Shown here piece after piece: positions 24,901-33,678 of a stretch of DNA of 64,000 nt. A program made the translations under genes and the position numbers. The notes beneath the pieces are model-generated. The model searched no databases, was not told where the DNA came from, and worked only from the letters and a program-made list of their open reading frames with translations. The stretch lies in the NCBI GenBank assembly GCA_030680355.1, contig JAUXVF010000025.1, positions 1 to 64,000 of the forward strand, given 5' to 3'. This DNA is from Caulobacter sp. Its GTDB lineage: Bacteria > Pseudomonadota > Alphaproteobacteria > Caulobacterales > Caulobacteraceae. Position 1 is the first letter of the stretch. Each line of letters starts with the position of its first letter.

Positions 24901-26373
24901 ATGAAGACCTGGACGAAGATCGCGCTGACGACGGTCGGCGCCGTCGCCCTGCTCGGGGCGGTGATCGGGGTGCGGACGGCGACCTTCAAGCCGGCGGCCC
25001 AGGTCGACCCGGCCTCGGTCACCCTGGCCGACGCCCTGCCGGTCGATCAGGCGCGAGCCGCGCAGCACCTGTCCGAGGCGGTCCAGATTCTTACCGTCAG
25101 CCACCAGGACCCGGCCGAGAACCAGTGGGCCGAATGGGACCGGCTGCACGCCTGGCTGCAGGCCACCTATCCGGCGGCCCATGGCGTGATGACCCGCGAG
25201 ATCCTGCCCAACAAGGCGCTGATCTATACCTGGCCCGGCTCTGACCCGTCCCTGGCCCCCATCGTGCTGATGGCCCACCAGGACGTGGTGCCGGTGACGC
25301 CGGGCACGGAAGGCGACTGGAAACACCCGCCCTTCGCCGGGACCATCGCCGACGGCGCCGTCTGGGGGCGCGGCTCGATCGACGACAAGGGCACGCTGGT
25401 GATGATGTTCGAGGCCGCCGAGGCCCTGACCGCTTCCGGCTTCAAGCCGAAGCGGACGGTGATCTTCGTCAGCGGTCAGGACGAGGAGGTCGGCGGCACG
25501 GGGGCCGCCGCGGTCGCCGCCCTGTTCAAGGCGCGCGGGATCAAGGCCCAGTTCGTCCTCGACGAGGGCATGGCCGTGATCAAGGACTTCCCGATGGTCG
25601 ACCGTCCCGTGGCCGTCATCGGCCTGGGCGAGAAGGGCTACGCCACGCTCAAGATCGTGGCCCCGGCCCCCGGCGGCCACTCCTCGGCCCCGCCGGAATC
25701 GACGGGAGTCGAGACCCTGTCGAAGGCCGTGCTGGCGATCACCGGCAAGCCCTTTCCGATGAAGTTCGAAGGCCCGGGCGCCGACATGATCACCGCCATC
25801 GCCCCCTACGCCGGCGGTATGGTCAAGATGGCCGCCGCCAACCGCTGGCTGTTCGGTCCGCTGCTGGTCAGCCAGCTCAAGAAGAGTCCGGCCAGCGCCG
25901 CCACCCTGCACACGACTATCGCCCCGACCATGCTCAAGGGCAGCCCCAAGGAGAACGTCCTGCCGCAGGACGCCACCGCCTGGATCAACTACCGGATCGC
26001 GCCGGGCCAGACGGCGGAACAGGTCATGGCCCGCGCCAAAGCGGCGACCAAGGGGCTGGACGTTCGCCTGTCCTGGGCCGGTGTGGCTCGGGATCCGTCG
26101 CCGGTCTCCTCGACGAACTCGGACAGCTGGAAGCTGCTCGCCGTGCTGGCCTCGGAGGGCGGAACCATCCCCGTCGCCCCGGGCCTGGTCACCGCCGGCA
26201 CCGACAGCCGCAACATGACCGGCGTGGCCGGGGACGTTTACCGCTTCTCGCCGATGCACGCCTCGATCGAGGATTTCGGCATGATCCACGGCACCAACGA
26301 ACATATGTCGCTGGAGAACCTGCAGCGCATGACCAACTATTTCACCCGCCTGATCGCTTCGGCGGCGGGGTAG
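24901..26373 (+). CDS. M20 family metallopeptidase (carboxypeptidase PM20D1/CPS-like)
   Basis: The 490-residue product has an N-terminal signal anchor (residues 7-25) and a two-zinc M20 domain. Ligands visible are H126 (MAHQD), bridging D161 (GRGSIDDKG), catalytic E195 and ligand E196 (GQDEEVGG), D221 (FVLDEG) and the His in GTNEH near the C-terminus. GGHSSAPP marks the dimerisation lid. Length and motifs match the carboxypeptidase S/PM20D1 branch, which cleaves or forms N-acyl amino acids. It starts 52 bases after the GH13 gene. Confidence 0.88.
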   Translation: MKTWTKIALTTVGAVALLGAVIGVRTATFKPAAQVDPASVTLADALPVDQARAAQHLSEAVQILTVSHQDPAENQWAEWDRLHAWLQATYPAAHGVMTREILPNKALIYTWPGSDPSLAPIVLMAHQDVVPVTPGTEGDWKHPPFAGTIADGAVWGRGSIDDKGTLVMMFEAAEALTASGFKPKRTVIFVSGQDEEVGGTGAAAVAALFKARGIKAQFVLDEGMAVIKDFPMVDRPVAVIGLGEKGYATLKIVAPAPGGHSSAPPESTGVETLSKAVLAITGKPFPMKFEGPGADMITAIAPYAGGMVKMAAANRWLFGPLLVSQLKKSPASAATLHTTIAPTMLKGSPKENVLPQDATAWINYRIAPGQTAEQVMARAKAATKGLDVRLSWAGVARDPSPVSSTNSDSWKLLAVLASEGGTIPVAPGLVTAGTDSRNMTGVAGDVYRFSPMHASIEDFGMIHGTNEHMSLENLQRMTNYFTRLIASAAG

Positions 26374-26409
26374 CTCTTCCTTCTCCCGCGAGGGGAGAAG
26401 GGGTAGGAC

Positions 26410-27519
26410 ATGACCATGCCTGACGACGCTTCCAGACCGGCCGCCAAGGCCAAGGCCGCCCCGATGAAGTTCGGGACCGGCTGGCTGCGCGACTGCTGGT
26501 ATTTCGCCGCCCAGTCCGGCGATCTCAAGCCGGGCAAGCTGCAGCGGTTCGAGCTGCTCGGCGAGCCGGTGCTGCTTGGCCGGCGGCGAGACGGCGGCGT
26601 CTATGCCATTCGCGACATCTGCCCCCACCGCGCCGCGCCGTTGTCGGCCGGCAAGCTGGTCGCCGAAACCGGCGGCGGCGAGAGCGTCGAATGCCCCTAT
26701 CACGGCTGGCGATTCCGCACCGACGGGGTCTGCGCGGCCATCCCCTCCCTGGTCGCCGACCAGGCGATGGACATCAGCCGCGTGCGGGTCAAGCGCTACC
26801 CGGCCGTCGAGAGTCAGGGCCTGGTCTTCGTCTGGTTTTCCAGTGACCCGCGCTTCGACGGCGAGCCGGACAGCCCGCCGCCGGTCTTCTCCGGCGCGGT
26901 CGGCAAGCCGGCCATCGTCGACCATATGGATTTCGACACCCATATGGACCACGCCGTGGTCGGTCTGATGGACCCCACCCACGCCCCCTATGTTCACGCT
27001 GCCTGGTGGGCCCGCTCGGCGCGGCGGATGAAGGACAAGGCCAAGGTCTTCGAGCCCGGCGAGCAGGGTTTCGTCATGACCCGCCACGCCACCAGCAAGG
27101 CCAACCGCATCTACGCCATCCTCGGTGGTCAGCCGCAGACCGAGATCACCTTCCGCCTGCCCGGCTATCGCTGGGAGCATATCGTGATCGGCAAATACCA
27201 GGTGCTGGCCCTGACCTGCCTGACCCCGATCACCGGGACAAAGACGCGGCTGACCCAGCTGATGTGGTCGGACCACCCGGCCATGGCCCTGCGCTGGCTG
27301 ATCGCGCCGTTCATGCGGGCCTTCATCCACCAGGACGGCGATATGGTGAACCTGCAGAACATGGGCCTGAAATACGACCCGTCGCTGCTCTGGATCGATG
27401 ACGGCGACACCCAGGCCAAATGGTACCAGCAGCTCAAGCGCGAATGGGCCGCCAGCCGCGCCGAGGGCCGGCCCTTCGTCAATCCCGTCAAGCCAGTAAC
27501 CCTACGGTGGATCAGTTGA
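26410..27519 (+). CDS. Rieske non-haem iron oxygenase, alpha subunit
   Basis: The 369-residue product has a Rieske [2Fe-2S] domain with C71-P-H73 and C95-P-Y-H98, then a catalytic domain in which MDHAVVGLMDPTHAPYVH carries the mononuclear iron histidines. It resembles the vanillate/phenoxybenzoate-type and sterol-type oxygenases. Reductase and ferredoxin genes are not adjacent. Its last codons overlap the GTG start of the globin gene by 13 bases, so both are likely made together. Substrate unknown. Confidence 0.9.
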   Translation: MTMPDDASRPAAKAKAAPMKFGTGWLRDCWYFAAQSGDLKPGKLQRFELLGEPVLLGRRRDGGVYAIRDICPHRAAPLSAGKLVAETGGGESVECPYHGWRFRTDGVCAAIPSLVADQAMDISRVRVKRYPAVESQGLVFVWFSSDPRFDGEPDSPPPVFSGAVGKPAIVDHMDFDTHMDHAVVGLMDPTHAPYVHAAWWARSARRMKDKAKVFEPGEQGFVMTRHATSKANRIYAILGGQPQTEITFRLPGYRWEHIVIGKYQVLALTCLTPITGTKTRLTQLMWSDHPAMALRWLIAPFMRAFIHQDGDMVNLQNMGLKYDPSLLWIDDGDTQAKWYQQLKREWAASRAEGRPFVNPVKPVTLRWIS

Positions 27520-27896
27520 CCGATGCCCTGACCGCAAGTCTCGAACAGGTCGTCGAGCGCTGCGGCGACCCGACGGCCCTGGTTTATGAGCGACTGTTCG
27601 CCCAGCAACCGGAGATGGAAGCCCTGTTCATCGGCGACGTCACCGGTCAGGCGCGCGGGCATATGCTGATGATGGCGCTGGAAACCCTGACCGACCTCGC
27701 CGAGGGCAAGGCCTGGGCCGGCAACATGATCCGCGCCGAACGGGTCAATCATGATCAGCTGGGGGTGCCCGACGCGGTGTTCGCCACCTTCTTCGCCGTG
27801 GTCCACGAGACCTTCCGCGCGGTCTGCGACGAGGCCTGGACCGGTGAGATGGAAGCGGCCTGGACGACGGTGCTGGCGACGGCGGACGCGGCCTGA
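27507..27896 (+). CDS. Globin-family haem protein coupled to the Rieske oxygenase
   Basis: From a GTG at 27507, inside the end of the Rieske gene, the product is 129 residues and all-helical. DPTALVYERLFAQQPEMEALF is the globin A-B/C region, QARGHMLMMALETLTDLA the E helix region with a possible distal residue, and RAERVNHDQLGVPDAVF carries the expected proximal His before VFATFFAVVHETF. I infer an oxygen- or redox-related haem protein. The overlap suggests translational coupling. The start is inferred because no ATG lies near the domain boundary. Confidence 0.75.
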   Translation: MDQLTDALTASLEQVVERCGDPTALVYERLFAQQPEMEALFIGDVTGQARGHMLMMALETLTDLAEGKAWAGNMIRAERVNHDQLGVPDAVFATFFAVVHETFRAVCDEAWTGEMEAAWTTVLATADAA

Positions 27897-27997
27897 CACC
27901 GCCAGCCACGCTCGCTGACGCCGATGGCGGGCGTCGGGCCCTCGCGCATTGCTTGCGGACCGGTGACAGCGAGCCGAACTTGCCGTTACATCGCCCC

Positions 27998-28453
27998 ATG
28001 TTCAGGCGCCTTCTCGCTATCGCCCTTTTCAGCGCCTTCGCGCTGCCCGCCGTGGCCCAGGAACGGGCGCCGCCGGAGCGGCAGACGCTCATGGATCTGG
28101 CCTTTGCGCTGGGCGAGAGCCACGCCCTGCGTCAGACCTGCAGCGGCGACGACGATCAGTACTGGCGCGACCGCATGATGCGGATGGCCGACACCGAAGC
28201 CGCCGACGCGGCCTTTGATGGTCGAATGAAACAGGCCTTCAACAGCGGGTTCGCGACCCGGCGCACCGAATTTCCGGTCTGTGGCCCGGCCAGCCGCCGC
28301 GCCGAACAGGTCGCGGCTCGCAAGGGGCAGGCCCTGGCCAACCGGCTGAGCACGATCACCCATGTGGTGCGTGACCTGGGTTCCGACGCTCCGGCCGAGG
28401 AATCGGACGACAATCTTCCGGATTCCGTGGCGGCGCCCGCGTCCCCGCGTTAG
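27998..28453 (+). CDS. TIGR02301-family exported protein
   Basis: From ATG at 27998 the product is 151 residues with a signal peptide (MFRRLLAIALFSAFALPAVAQ). The mature part has LMDLAFALGESHALRQTCSG, YWRDRMMRM, and AFNSGFATRRTEFPVCG, the pattern of the alphaproteobacterial TIGR02301 family, with two conserved cysteines probably disulfide-bonded. Function unknown; periplasmic location expected. Confidence 0.75.
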   Translation: MFRRLLAIALFSAFALPAVAQERAPPERQTLMDLAFALGESHALRQTCSGDDDQYWRDRMMRMADTEAADAAFDGRMKQAFNSGFATRRTEFPVCGPASRRAEQVAARKGQALANRLSTITHVVRDLGSDAPAEESDDNLPDSVAAPASPR

Positions 28454-28485
28454 ATTCCCCTCCAAGTCGTTTTTTGGAGGGACTG

Positions 28486-29448
28486 ATGTCCTTTGAAATC
28501 TTCGCGGTCGTTTTGATCGTTCTGGCGCTGTCGCTCGCGATCAGCGTCATCAAGATCGTGCCCCAGGGTCGGGAGTTCACGGTCGAATACTTCGGCCGCT
28601 ACACCCGCACCCTGTCCCCGGGCATGCACCTGCTGATTCCGTTCTTCGAGCGGATCGGCCACCGCGTGAACGTGATGGAACAGGTCCTCGATGTCCCCCA
28701 ACAGGAGGTCATCACCAAGGACAACGTCTCGGTCTCCGTCGACGGCATCGTCTTCATCCAGGTCATGGACGCCGCCGCCGCCGCCTATCGCGTCGACAAC
28801 CTGACCTACGCCATCAGCCAGCTGTGCATGACCAATTTGCGCACGGTGGTCGGCTCCATGGAGCTGGACGAGGTGCTCAGCCAGCGCGACCAGATCAACA
28901 CCCGCCTGCTGCAGACCATCGACCAGGCGACCAACCCCTGGGGCGTGAAGGCCACCCGTATCGAAATAAAGGACCTGACCCCGCCGCCAGACATCACCAA
29001 CGCCATGGCCCGTCAGATGAAGGCCGAGCGCGAGCGTCGCGCGGTGATCACCGAGGCGGACGGCGAGAAGCAGGCCGCCATCGCCAAGGCCGAGGGCTCC
29101 AAACAGGCCGCCATCCTGCAGGCCGAGGGCCGCCGTGAAGCCGCCTATCGCGACGCCGAGGCCCGCGAACGGGAAGCCGAGGCCGAGGCCAAGGCCACCG
29201 CCCTGGTGTCCGAAGCCATCGCCCGCGGCGACATCAACGCCATCAACTACTTCGTGGCCCAGAAATACGTCGAGGCCTTCGCCGGCCTGGCCAGCAGCGC
29301 CAACACCAAGACCGTAATCGTGCCCGCCGACTTCGCCGGCATCACCGGCACGGTGGCCGGCATCGGCGAGCTGGTGAAGTCCCTGGCCGCCGACGTGGGT
29401 CCCAAGTCCGCAGCGGCCTCGACCGCCGCACCCCGCACCCGGGGCTGA
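28486..29448 (+). CDS. SPFH-domain (stomatin/HflC-like) membrane protein
   Basis: The 320-residue product has an N-terminal membrane segment (about residues 3-21), an SPFH/band-7 domain beginning IKIVPQGREFTVEYFGRY, and a long charged coiled-coil rich in EAEAREREAEAEAKA. It is the QmcA/paraslipin type, pairing with the NfeD-like gene 12 bases downstream. Such pairs organise membrane microdomains and protease access. GGAGG five bases before the ATG fixes the start; a TTG 12 bases upstream is less likely. Confidence 0.92.
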   Translation: MSFEIFAVVLIVLALSLAISVIKIVPQGREFTVEYFGRYTRTLSPGMHLLIPFFERIGHRVNVMEQVLDVPQQEVITKDNVSVSVDGIVFIQVMDAAAAAYRVDNLTYAISQLCMTNLRTVVGSMELDEVLSQRDQINTRLLQTIDQATNPWGVKATRIEIKDLTPPPDITNAMARQMKAERERRAVITEADGEKQAAIAKAEGSKQAAILQAEGRREAAYRDAEAREREAEAEAKATALVSEAIARGDINAINYFVAQKYVEAFAGLASSANTKTVIVPADFAGITGTVAGIGELVKSLAADVGPKSAAASTAAPRTRG

Positions 29449-29460
29449 CGGAGGCCGCCC

Positions 29461-29919
29461 ATGACCTGGCTCATCGAACTCTATGTCACCCATCCGCTGT
29501 GGGTCTGGCTGGCGGTCGGGGGGCTGTTCCTGGCCGCCGAGGTGGTCACCGGCACGGGCTGGCTGCTCTGGCCGGCCGCCAGCACGGTGGTCGTGGCGCT
29601 GCTCAGTACGGTATTGCCGGGCGGGTTTCCCGTCGACCTGACGGTGTTCGCGGCCCTGACCATCGCCACGACCCTGCTGGGACGCCGCTACCTGCCGACC
29701 AACGTTTCCGGCGACGGTCCCGACATCAATGACAACCTCGGCCGGGTGGTCGGTCGCCAGGGCGTGACGGTGGCGGCGTTCGAGCACGGCCAGGGCCGGG
29801 TGTTCATCGACGGCAAGGAGTGGGCCGCCGTGGTCGAGGGTGACGCCCAGCCGGCGCTCGACCAGCCGGTGACGGTCATCGCCACGGAAGGCTCGGTCCT
29901 GCGGGTCAAGGTCGCCTGA
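29461..29919 (+). CDS. NfeD-like membrane protein
   Basis: The 152-residue product has two or three membrane segments (residues about 10-75) and a C-terminal OB-fold domain (about 90-150, with NLGRVVGRQGVTVAAFEHGQGRVFIDGKEW). It is the short NfeD form (YbbK type) without the protease domain and follows the SPFH gene, its usual partner. It is predicted to sit in the inner membrane with that protein. Confidence 0.9.
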   Translation: MTWLIELYVTHPLWVWLAVGGLFLAAEVVTGTGWLLWPAASTVVVALLSTVLPGGFPVDLTVFAALTIATTLLGRRYLPTNVSGDGPDINDNLGRVVGRQGVTVAAFEHGQGRVFIDGKEWAAVVEGDAQPALDQPVTVIATEGSVLRVKVA

Positions 29920-29925
29920 TCGGGC

Positions 29926-30372
29926 TCAGCGGTTGTCGTCGAGCCAGGTCCGCAGGCCGGTCAGGAAGGGCAGGGCGGCCGCGAACTCGGCTTCGGTGAA
30001 GGCGGCCCGCATGGCTTCCATCCGCGGCCGCAGCGCCGCCACCCCGGCCTCGTAGGCCGCCACCCCCGCCGGGGTCAGGGAGACCAGCTTGCGCCGGCCG
30101 TCGGCCTTGTCGCCGACAATGGCCACGAAACCCTGGGCTTCGAGCCGCTGCAGGGTGTTGGTCATCGCCCCCTTGGTGATCTGGAAGGCCTTGGCCAGCT
30201 GGGCCGGGCTCTCCTGACCGCCGCGCCGCATGAAGTGGTTGAGCACGCCGAACTGGGCGGCGCTCAGCCCCTCGGGCAGGCTGCGTTCCAGCCGGGCGTT
30301 GGCCAGTTGGGCGATGATGCCGATCTCGGTCATCACCTGGAAATCGGTGCGGCCTTTGGGTTGCGGCGCCAT
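29926..30372 (-). CDS. MarR-family transcriptional regulator
   Basis: The 148-residue product is a dimeric winged-helix repressor. The recognition helix is in SPAQLAKAFQITKGAMTNTLQRLEAQG, and the wing in DKADGRRKLVSLT. Its ATG shares one base with the stop of the nitroreductase gene (TGATG), so both form an operon. The inverted repeat at 31531-31560, ahead of the operon, is the probable binding site, giving autoregulation together with the enzyme. Confidence 0.9.
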   Translation of the reverse strand: MAPQPKGRTDFQVMTEIGIIAQLANARLERSLPEGLSAAQFGVLNHFMRRGGQESPAQLAKAFQITKGAMTNTLQRLEAQGFVAIVGDKADGRRKLVSLTPAGVAAYEAGVAALRPRMEAMRAAFTEAEFAAALPFLTGLRTWLDDNR

Positions 30373-31511
30373 CAGACGTCTTTCAGCTGGGCGGCGAGGC
30401 CGCGTCGGGGGGCGGGGCGTATCCCGGATTTCGGATAGCCGATGCGCGACAGCATCTGGATGCGGCCGCCGTTCGGAGCAAGGTCGCGGTGCAGCTGGTC
30501 ATAGAGCGGCTTCTGGGTCGCGTATTCCTGCAGGCCCTGGCTCCAGGGGTGCATGGCCAGACCGCGACCGGCGGCGACGAGATTGCCGCGCACATAGGCC
30601 CGACCGGCGGCGATCTGGTCGCGACGGCCGGCGCCGCCGGTGATGATCCAGACGAAGCCGCGGGCGGTGTCGGCGCCGGTCTTGAGGAACTTCAGGGACT
30701 CCTTGAAGGCGACCGTGCCCGGGATCGCCATCTTCTCCGGGGTCAGAAGGCCGACGGCGTTCATCGCGGTCATGGCCGGCGCGTCGAGGGAGATGCCCCA
30801 GGGATGTTCGGCCACGGCGCGGGCGCCGATGAAGGTCCGCTCGACGCTCTCGCGGTGAGCCGCAGGGGTGTGGGCCTCTATGCGGGCGCCGTCGTAGACC
30901 TGGATCCGCAGCGCCGCGACCCTGGCCGGGTCGATGGTCGCGGCGATGGCGGCGCCGGTCTCCGGGCCTGTCGCGCCGGCTAGGGCGCGGACATCCGCCG
31001 CCGTCAGCGGCGTTTCGGCGTAGGCCTCGCGGTTGGTCCGGCGGGCCGGAACATGGGCGAACAGCGGATCGGGCCGGACCGCCTCTGTCGCGGGGGTAAT
31101 CCGTACCCGGAACAACGGCCGGTCATCGAGCCGGGGCAGGGCCTCGCCCTTCGGAAACAACTCAATCCCGGCCGCCCTACCCTGCTGCGCCAGGGCCTGG
31201 ACCAGCAGCTCCAGAAAGGCTCCGCAGCCGATTGTGATCTGGCGGTTGAACGGATCAGTGACCGGCAGCAGGCGGCTGCGGTCGATGTGGAGGGTGATCG
31301 TGTCCGGCGCCGACAGGTCGACGATCCACGGCTGCATGTTGTGCGGGTTTGGCGCCAGGATCGCCCAGGACAGGGCCTTGCGCCGGGGATCGGTCTCGCC
31401 GGCGCCGGGATTGTCCCAGGCCGCGCGGGGATCGGACCCGACGGGTGCGCATCCCGTGGCGGCGAAGATCGCGCCGCCGCCCAGAACCCGAATGAAGTCG
31501 CGCCGATGCAT
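30372..31511 (-). CDS. Tat-exported nitroreductase-like protein (Acg family)
   Basis: The 379-residue product begins MHRRDFIRVLGGGAIFAATGC, a twin-arginine signal with a possible lipobox. The rest has two nitroreductase-like halves, with APNPHNMQPW near the N-terminus and RRTNREAY in the middle, as in the Acg/TAT-pathway nitroreductase family. The FMN site may be degenerate in this family. GGAGG five bases before the ATG at 31511 favours this start over one 12 bases upstream. The MarR gene overlaps its end. Confidence 0.82.
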   Translation of the reverse strand: MHRRDFIRVLGGGAIFAATGCAPVGSDPRAAWDNPGAGETDPRRKALSWAILAPNPHNMQPWIVDLSAPDTITLHIDRSRLLPVTDPFNRQITIGCGAFLELLVQALAQQGRAAGIELFPKGEALPRLDDRPLFRVRITPATEAVRPDPLFAHVPARRTNREAYAETPLTAADVRALAGATGPETGAAIAATIDPARVAALRIQVYDGARIEAHTPAAHRESVERTFIGARAVAEHPWGISLDAPAMTAMNAVGLLTPEKMAIPGTVAFKESLKFLKTGADTARGFVWIITGGAGRRDQIAAGRAYVRGNLVAAGRGLAMHPWSQGLQEYATQKPLYDQLHRDLAPNGGRIQMLSRIGYPKSGIRPAPRRGLAAQLKDV

Positions 31512-31530
31512 GCCGGCCTCCATATCGTCT

Positions 31531-31560
31531 ATCGTTGAACCAAATAGATAGTTTAACGAT
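31531..31560 (-). promoter_or_regulatory. Probable MarR operator
   Basis: ATCGTTGAAC at 31531-31540 and GTTTAACGAT at 31551-31560 form a 10-bp inverted repeat with one mismatch and a 10-bp spacer, just upstream of the nitroreductase start. The AT-rich spacer contains AATAGATA. The TTTAACGAT half-site is typical of MarR-family operators. Confidence 0.7.
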
Positions 31561-31574
31561 CAACGAGTCAAGGG

Positions 31575-32021
31575 TCAGGCTTCGCCGAGCATTTTCTTCA
31601 TGCCCTTGTTGGCCAGAACATCGGCCCGTTCGTTCAGTTCATGACCGGCGTGGCCCTTGACCCAGCGCCAGTCGACCTCGTGCCGCGCCCGGGCCAGGTC
31701 GATGCGCTTCCACAGGTCCTCGTTCTTCACCGGACTCTTGTCGGCTGTCTTCCAGCCGCGCTGTTTCCAGCCGTGGATCCATTTGGTGACGCCGTCCTGC
31801 AGGTAGCGGCTGTCGGTATGCAACTCGACCTTGCAGGGTTTTGTGAGGGCCTCCAGCGCCTGGATGGCGGCCATCAACTCCATGCGGTTGTTGGTGGTCG
31901 CCGGCTCGCCCCCGCACAGTTCCTTCTCCCGACCATTGGAGATCAGGATCGCGCCCCAGCCGCCCGGTCCCGGATTCCCGCGGCAGGCGCCGTCGGTGTA
32001 GATCAGCACCTTCGGTGTCAT
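31575..32021 (-). CDS. rnhA: Ribonuclease HI
   Basis: The 148-residue product removes RNA from RNA-DNA hybrids. All active-site residues are present: D10 (YTDGACRGN), E48 (NNRMELMA), D70 (LHTDSRY) and D134 (NERADVLA), with H124 in VKGHAG. Full-length E. coli-type enzyme with the basic protrusion ([12 protein letters not shown]). Its ATG overlaps the thrB stop (ATGA), the usual alphaproteobacterial ispH-thrB-rnhA order. Confidence 0.97.
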   Translation of the reverse strand: MTPKVLIYTDGACRGNPGPGGWGAILISNGREKELCGGEPATTNNRMELMAAIQALEALTKPCKVELHTDSRYLQDGVTKWIHGWKQRGWKTADKSPVKNEDLWKRIDLARARHEVDWRWVKGHAGHELNERADVLANKGMKKMLGEA

Positions 32022-32977
32022 GCGTGGTCGCCGAGCAGGGCCAGGCCGGCCCGGTGCACGGCCAGTTTACGCTCGTATTCGAGTGGGTCATGGGGCCGCA
32101 CCAGCGCCCCTTCGGGGGTCGCGCCCCAGTCGTTCAGCCGGGTCAGGAAGAACCGCATGGCCGCGCCGTGGGCGAGGATCGGCAGGGCGGCCCGCTCTTC
32201 GACCGACAGGGGCCGGTGGGCCTGGTAGCCGGCCAGGAAGGCGCGGCTGGCGGTCAGGTTGAACGAGCCGTCCGACTCGAAACACCAGGCGTTGAGCGCC
32301 ACGCCCAGGTCGTAGGCATAGGCGTCATCGCAGGCGAAATAGAAGTCGAAGGCCGCCGCGAACGTCCCATCCCGGAAGAAGACGTTGTCGGGGAAAAAGT
32401 CGGCATGGATGACCCCGACCGGCAGGCCCTGCGGCCAGTGCCGACCCAGATAGTCGAGGTCGGCGCGGATGGTGTCGGCGAGGCCCGGCTTGAGCTCTTC
32501 GGCGGCGTCCCACAACCGGGCGAACATCGCGCTCCAGGCGTCATGCCCCAGGTCATTCTCGCGGCGGCCGGGATAGCCCTGTCCGGCCAGGTGCAGCCGC
32601 GCCAGGCCGGCGCCGGCCTCCCGGCAATGGGCGGCGGTCGGCCGGCGGACGGAAATCCCGGTCAGGAACTCGACGATCGCCGCCGGCTTGCCGCGCACTT
32701 CCTTCAGCGTCTGGCCGTTGCGGTCGGCGACCGGCCGGGCGCTGGGAAAGCCGTGGTCGGCCAGCCAGCCGAGCAGGCCCAGGAAATAGGGCAGGTCCTC
32801 GGGCCGGACGCGGCGCTCATAAAGGGTCAGGATGAACCGACCGCGATCGGTCTCGAGGAGGAAGTTGGAATTCTCCACCCCCTCGGCGATGCCCTTGAAG
32901 GCGATTGCCTGGCCGATGTCGAAATCAGCCAGCAGCGTCGCCAGTTCGTCGTCGGAGATGTCGGTGTAGACGGCCAT
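32018..32977 (-). CDS. thrB: Homoserine kinase (ThrB2, APH-type fold)
   Basis: The 319-residue product phosphorylates homoserine for threonine synthesis. It is the aminoglycoside-phosphotransferase-like form: [19 protein letters not shown] at the N-terminus, the Brenner-type loop H191-A-D193-FFPDN198 and the Mg-binding D211 (FDFYFA). The ATG at 32977 matches the family start. It is coupled to rnhA. Normally ispH is next; here a toxin-antitoxin pair on the opposite strand separates them. Confidence 0.93.
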   Translation of the reverse strand: MAVYTDISDDELATLLADFDIGQAIAFKGIAEGVENSNFLLETDRGRFILTLYERRVRPEDLPYFLGLLGWLADHGFPSARPVADRNGQTLKEVRGKPAAIVEFLTGISVRRPTAAHCREAGAGLARLHLAGQGYPGRRENDLGHDAWSAMFARLWDAAEELKPGLADTIRADLDYLGRHWPQGLPVGVIHADFFPDNVFFRDGTFAAAFDFYFACDDAYAYDLGVALNAWCFESDGSFNLTASRAFLAGYQAHRPLSVEERAALPILAHGAAMRFFLTRLNDWGATPEGALVRPHDPLEYERKLAVHRAGLALLGDHA

Positions 32978-33027
32978 GGACCGGGGATGGGGGACGCGGC
33001 GCTGGCGGTCAAGTCGCGAAGATGGTA

Positions 33028-33044
33028 GTATACATGTAATTACA
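33028..33044 (+). promoter_or_regulatory. AT-rich palindromic operator/promoter of the AbrB-Doc pair
   Basis: GTATAC (33028-33033) and the perfect 10-bp palindrome TGTAATTACA (33035-33044) lie directly before the antitoxin ribosome-binding site (GGAG at 33047). TATACAT could serve as the -10 box. An AbrB-type antitoxin would be expected to bind such a site. Confidence 0.5.
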
Positions 33045-33056
33045 CCGGAGCCTCGC

Positions 33057-33284
33057 ATGTTCGCTCTCAAACTGACCAGAATCGGCAACTCCGTCGGGGT
33101 GGTCCTCCCCAAGGAAGCGCTGGCCAAGCTCGGGGTGGAAAAGGGTGATGTCGTCTATCTGACCGATGCGCCCGACAGCGCGATGACGCTTTCCGCCTAT
33201 GATCCGAAGGTCGCCCGGCAACTTGCCTTGGGCGAAGAGGTCATGGACGAGTTCCGGGACACCTTCCGGGCCCTTGCGAAATAG
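33057..33284 (+). CDS. AbrB/MazE-type antitoxin
   Basis: The 75-residue product has a swapped-hairpin DNA-binding domain (LTRIGNSVGVVLPKEALAKLGVEKGDVVYL, residues 6-35, typical of this family) and an acidic/amphipathic C-terminal tail (LALGEEVMDEFRDTFRALAK is the toxin-wrapping part). The ATG at 33057 has GGAG seven bases upstream. It is followed after 4 bases by the Doc toxin. The pair lies between thrB and ispH. Confidence 0.88.
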   Translation: MFALKLTRIGNSVGVVLPKEALAKLGVEKGDVVYLTDAPDSAMTLSAYDPKVARQLALGEEVMDEFRDTFRALAK

Positions 33285-33288
33285 CCCA

Positions 33289-33678
33289 ATGGCCGAGCCG
33301 GAATGGATTGAGGTCGGTGTCGTCAAGACGTTGCACGACCGCAGTATCGCCCTGCATGGCGGCTTGCCCGGCTTCCGCGATGAGGGGCTGCTGGAATCGG
33401 CGCTGGACTGCGCCAGGAACCGGTACGTCTACGAAGGTGTGGAGGACATGGTCGACCTGGCGGCCACCTATGGCGTCGCCGTCGCCGCCAATCACCCCTT
33501 GGCCGACGGCAACAAGCGCGCGGCGTTCCTGTGCGTGTTGCTGTTCCTGAGACTCAATGGCCGCCGTCTGACCGCTGACCGCGCCGATGCGACCCGGATC
33601 ATGCTCGCTGTCGCAGCGGGGGCGCTCGACATCGATCAACTCGCAGAATGGATCCGCCGCAACGTCGCGTCAGCCTAG
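33289..33678 (+). CDS. doc: Doc-type (Fic fold) toxin
   Basis: The 129-residue product has the Fic/Doc core H69-P-L-A-D-G-N-K-R77; the consensus HxFx[D/E]xNKR has Phe where this has Leu. Doc phosphorylates and inactivates elongation factor Tu. The N-terminal [25 protein letters not shown] matches death-on-curing proteins. Pairing with an AbrB-type antitoxin instead of Phd is a known variant. The TAG overlaps the ispH stop by 3 bases tail to tail, so the module fits tightly into the gap. Confidence 0.88.
   Translation: MAEPEWIEVGVVKTLHDRSIALHGGLPGFRDEGLLESALDCARNRYVYEGVEDMVDLAATYGVAVAANHPLADGNKRAAFLCVLLFLRLNGRRLTADRADATRIMLAVAAGALDIDQLAEWIRRNVASA

Noticed and set aside
24727-27330. 867-residue minus-strand frame opposite the GH13, M20 and Rieske genes
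   Set aside because: It is long only because GC-rich antisense strands lack stops. The three plus-strand proteins have full catalytic motifs.
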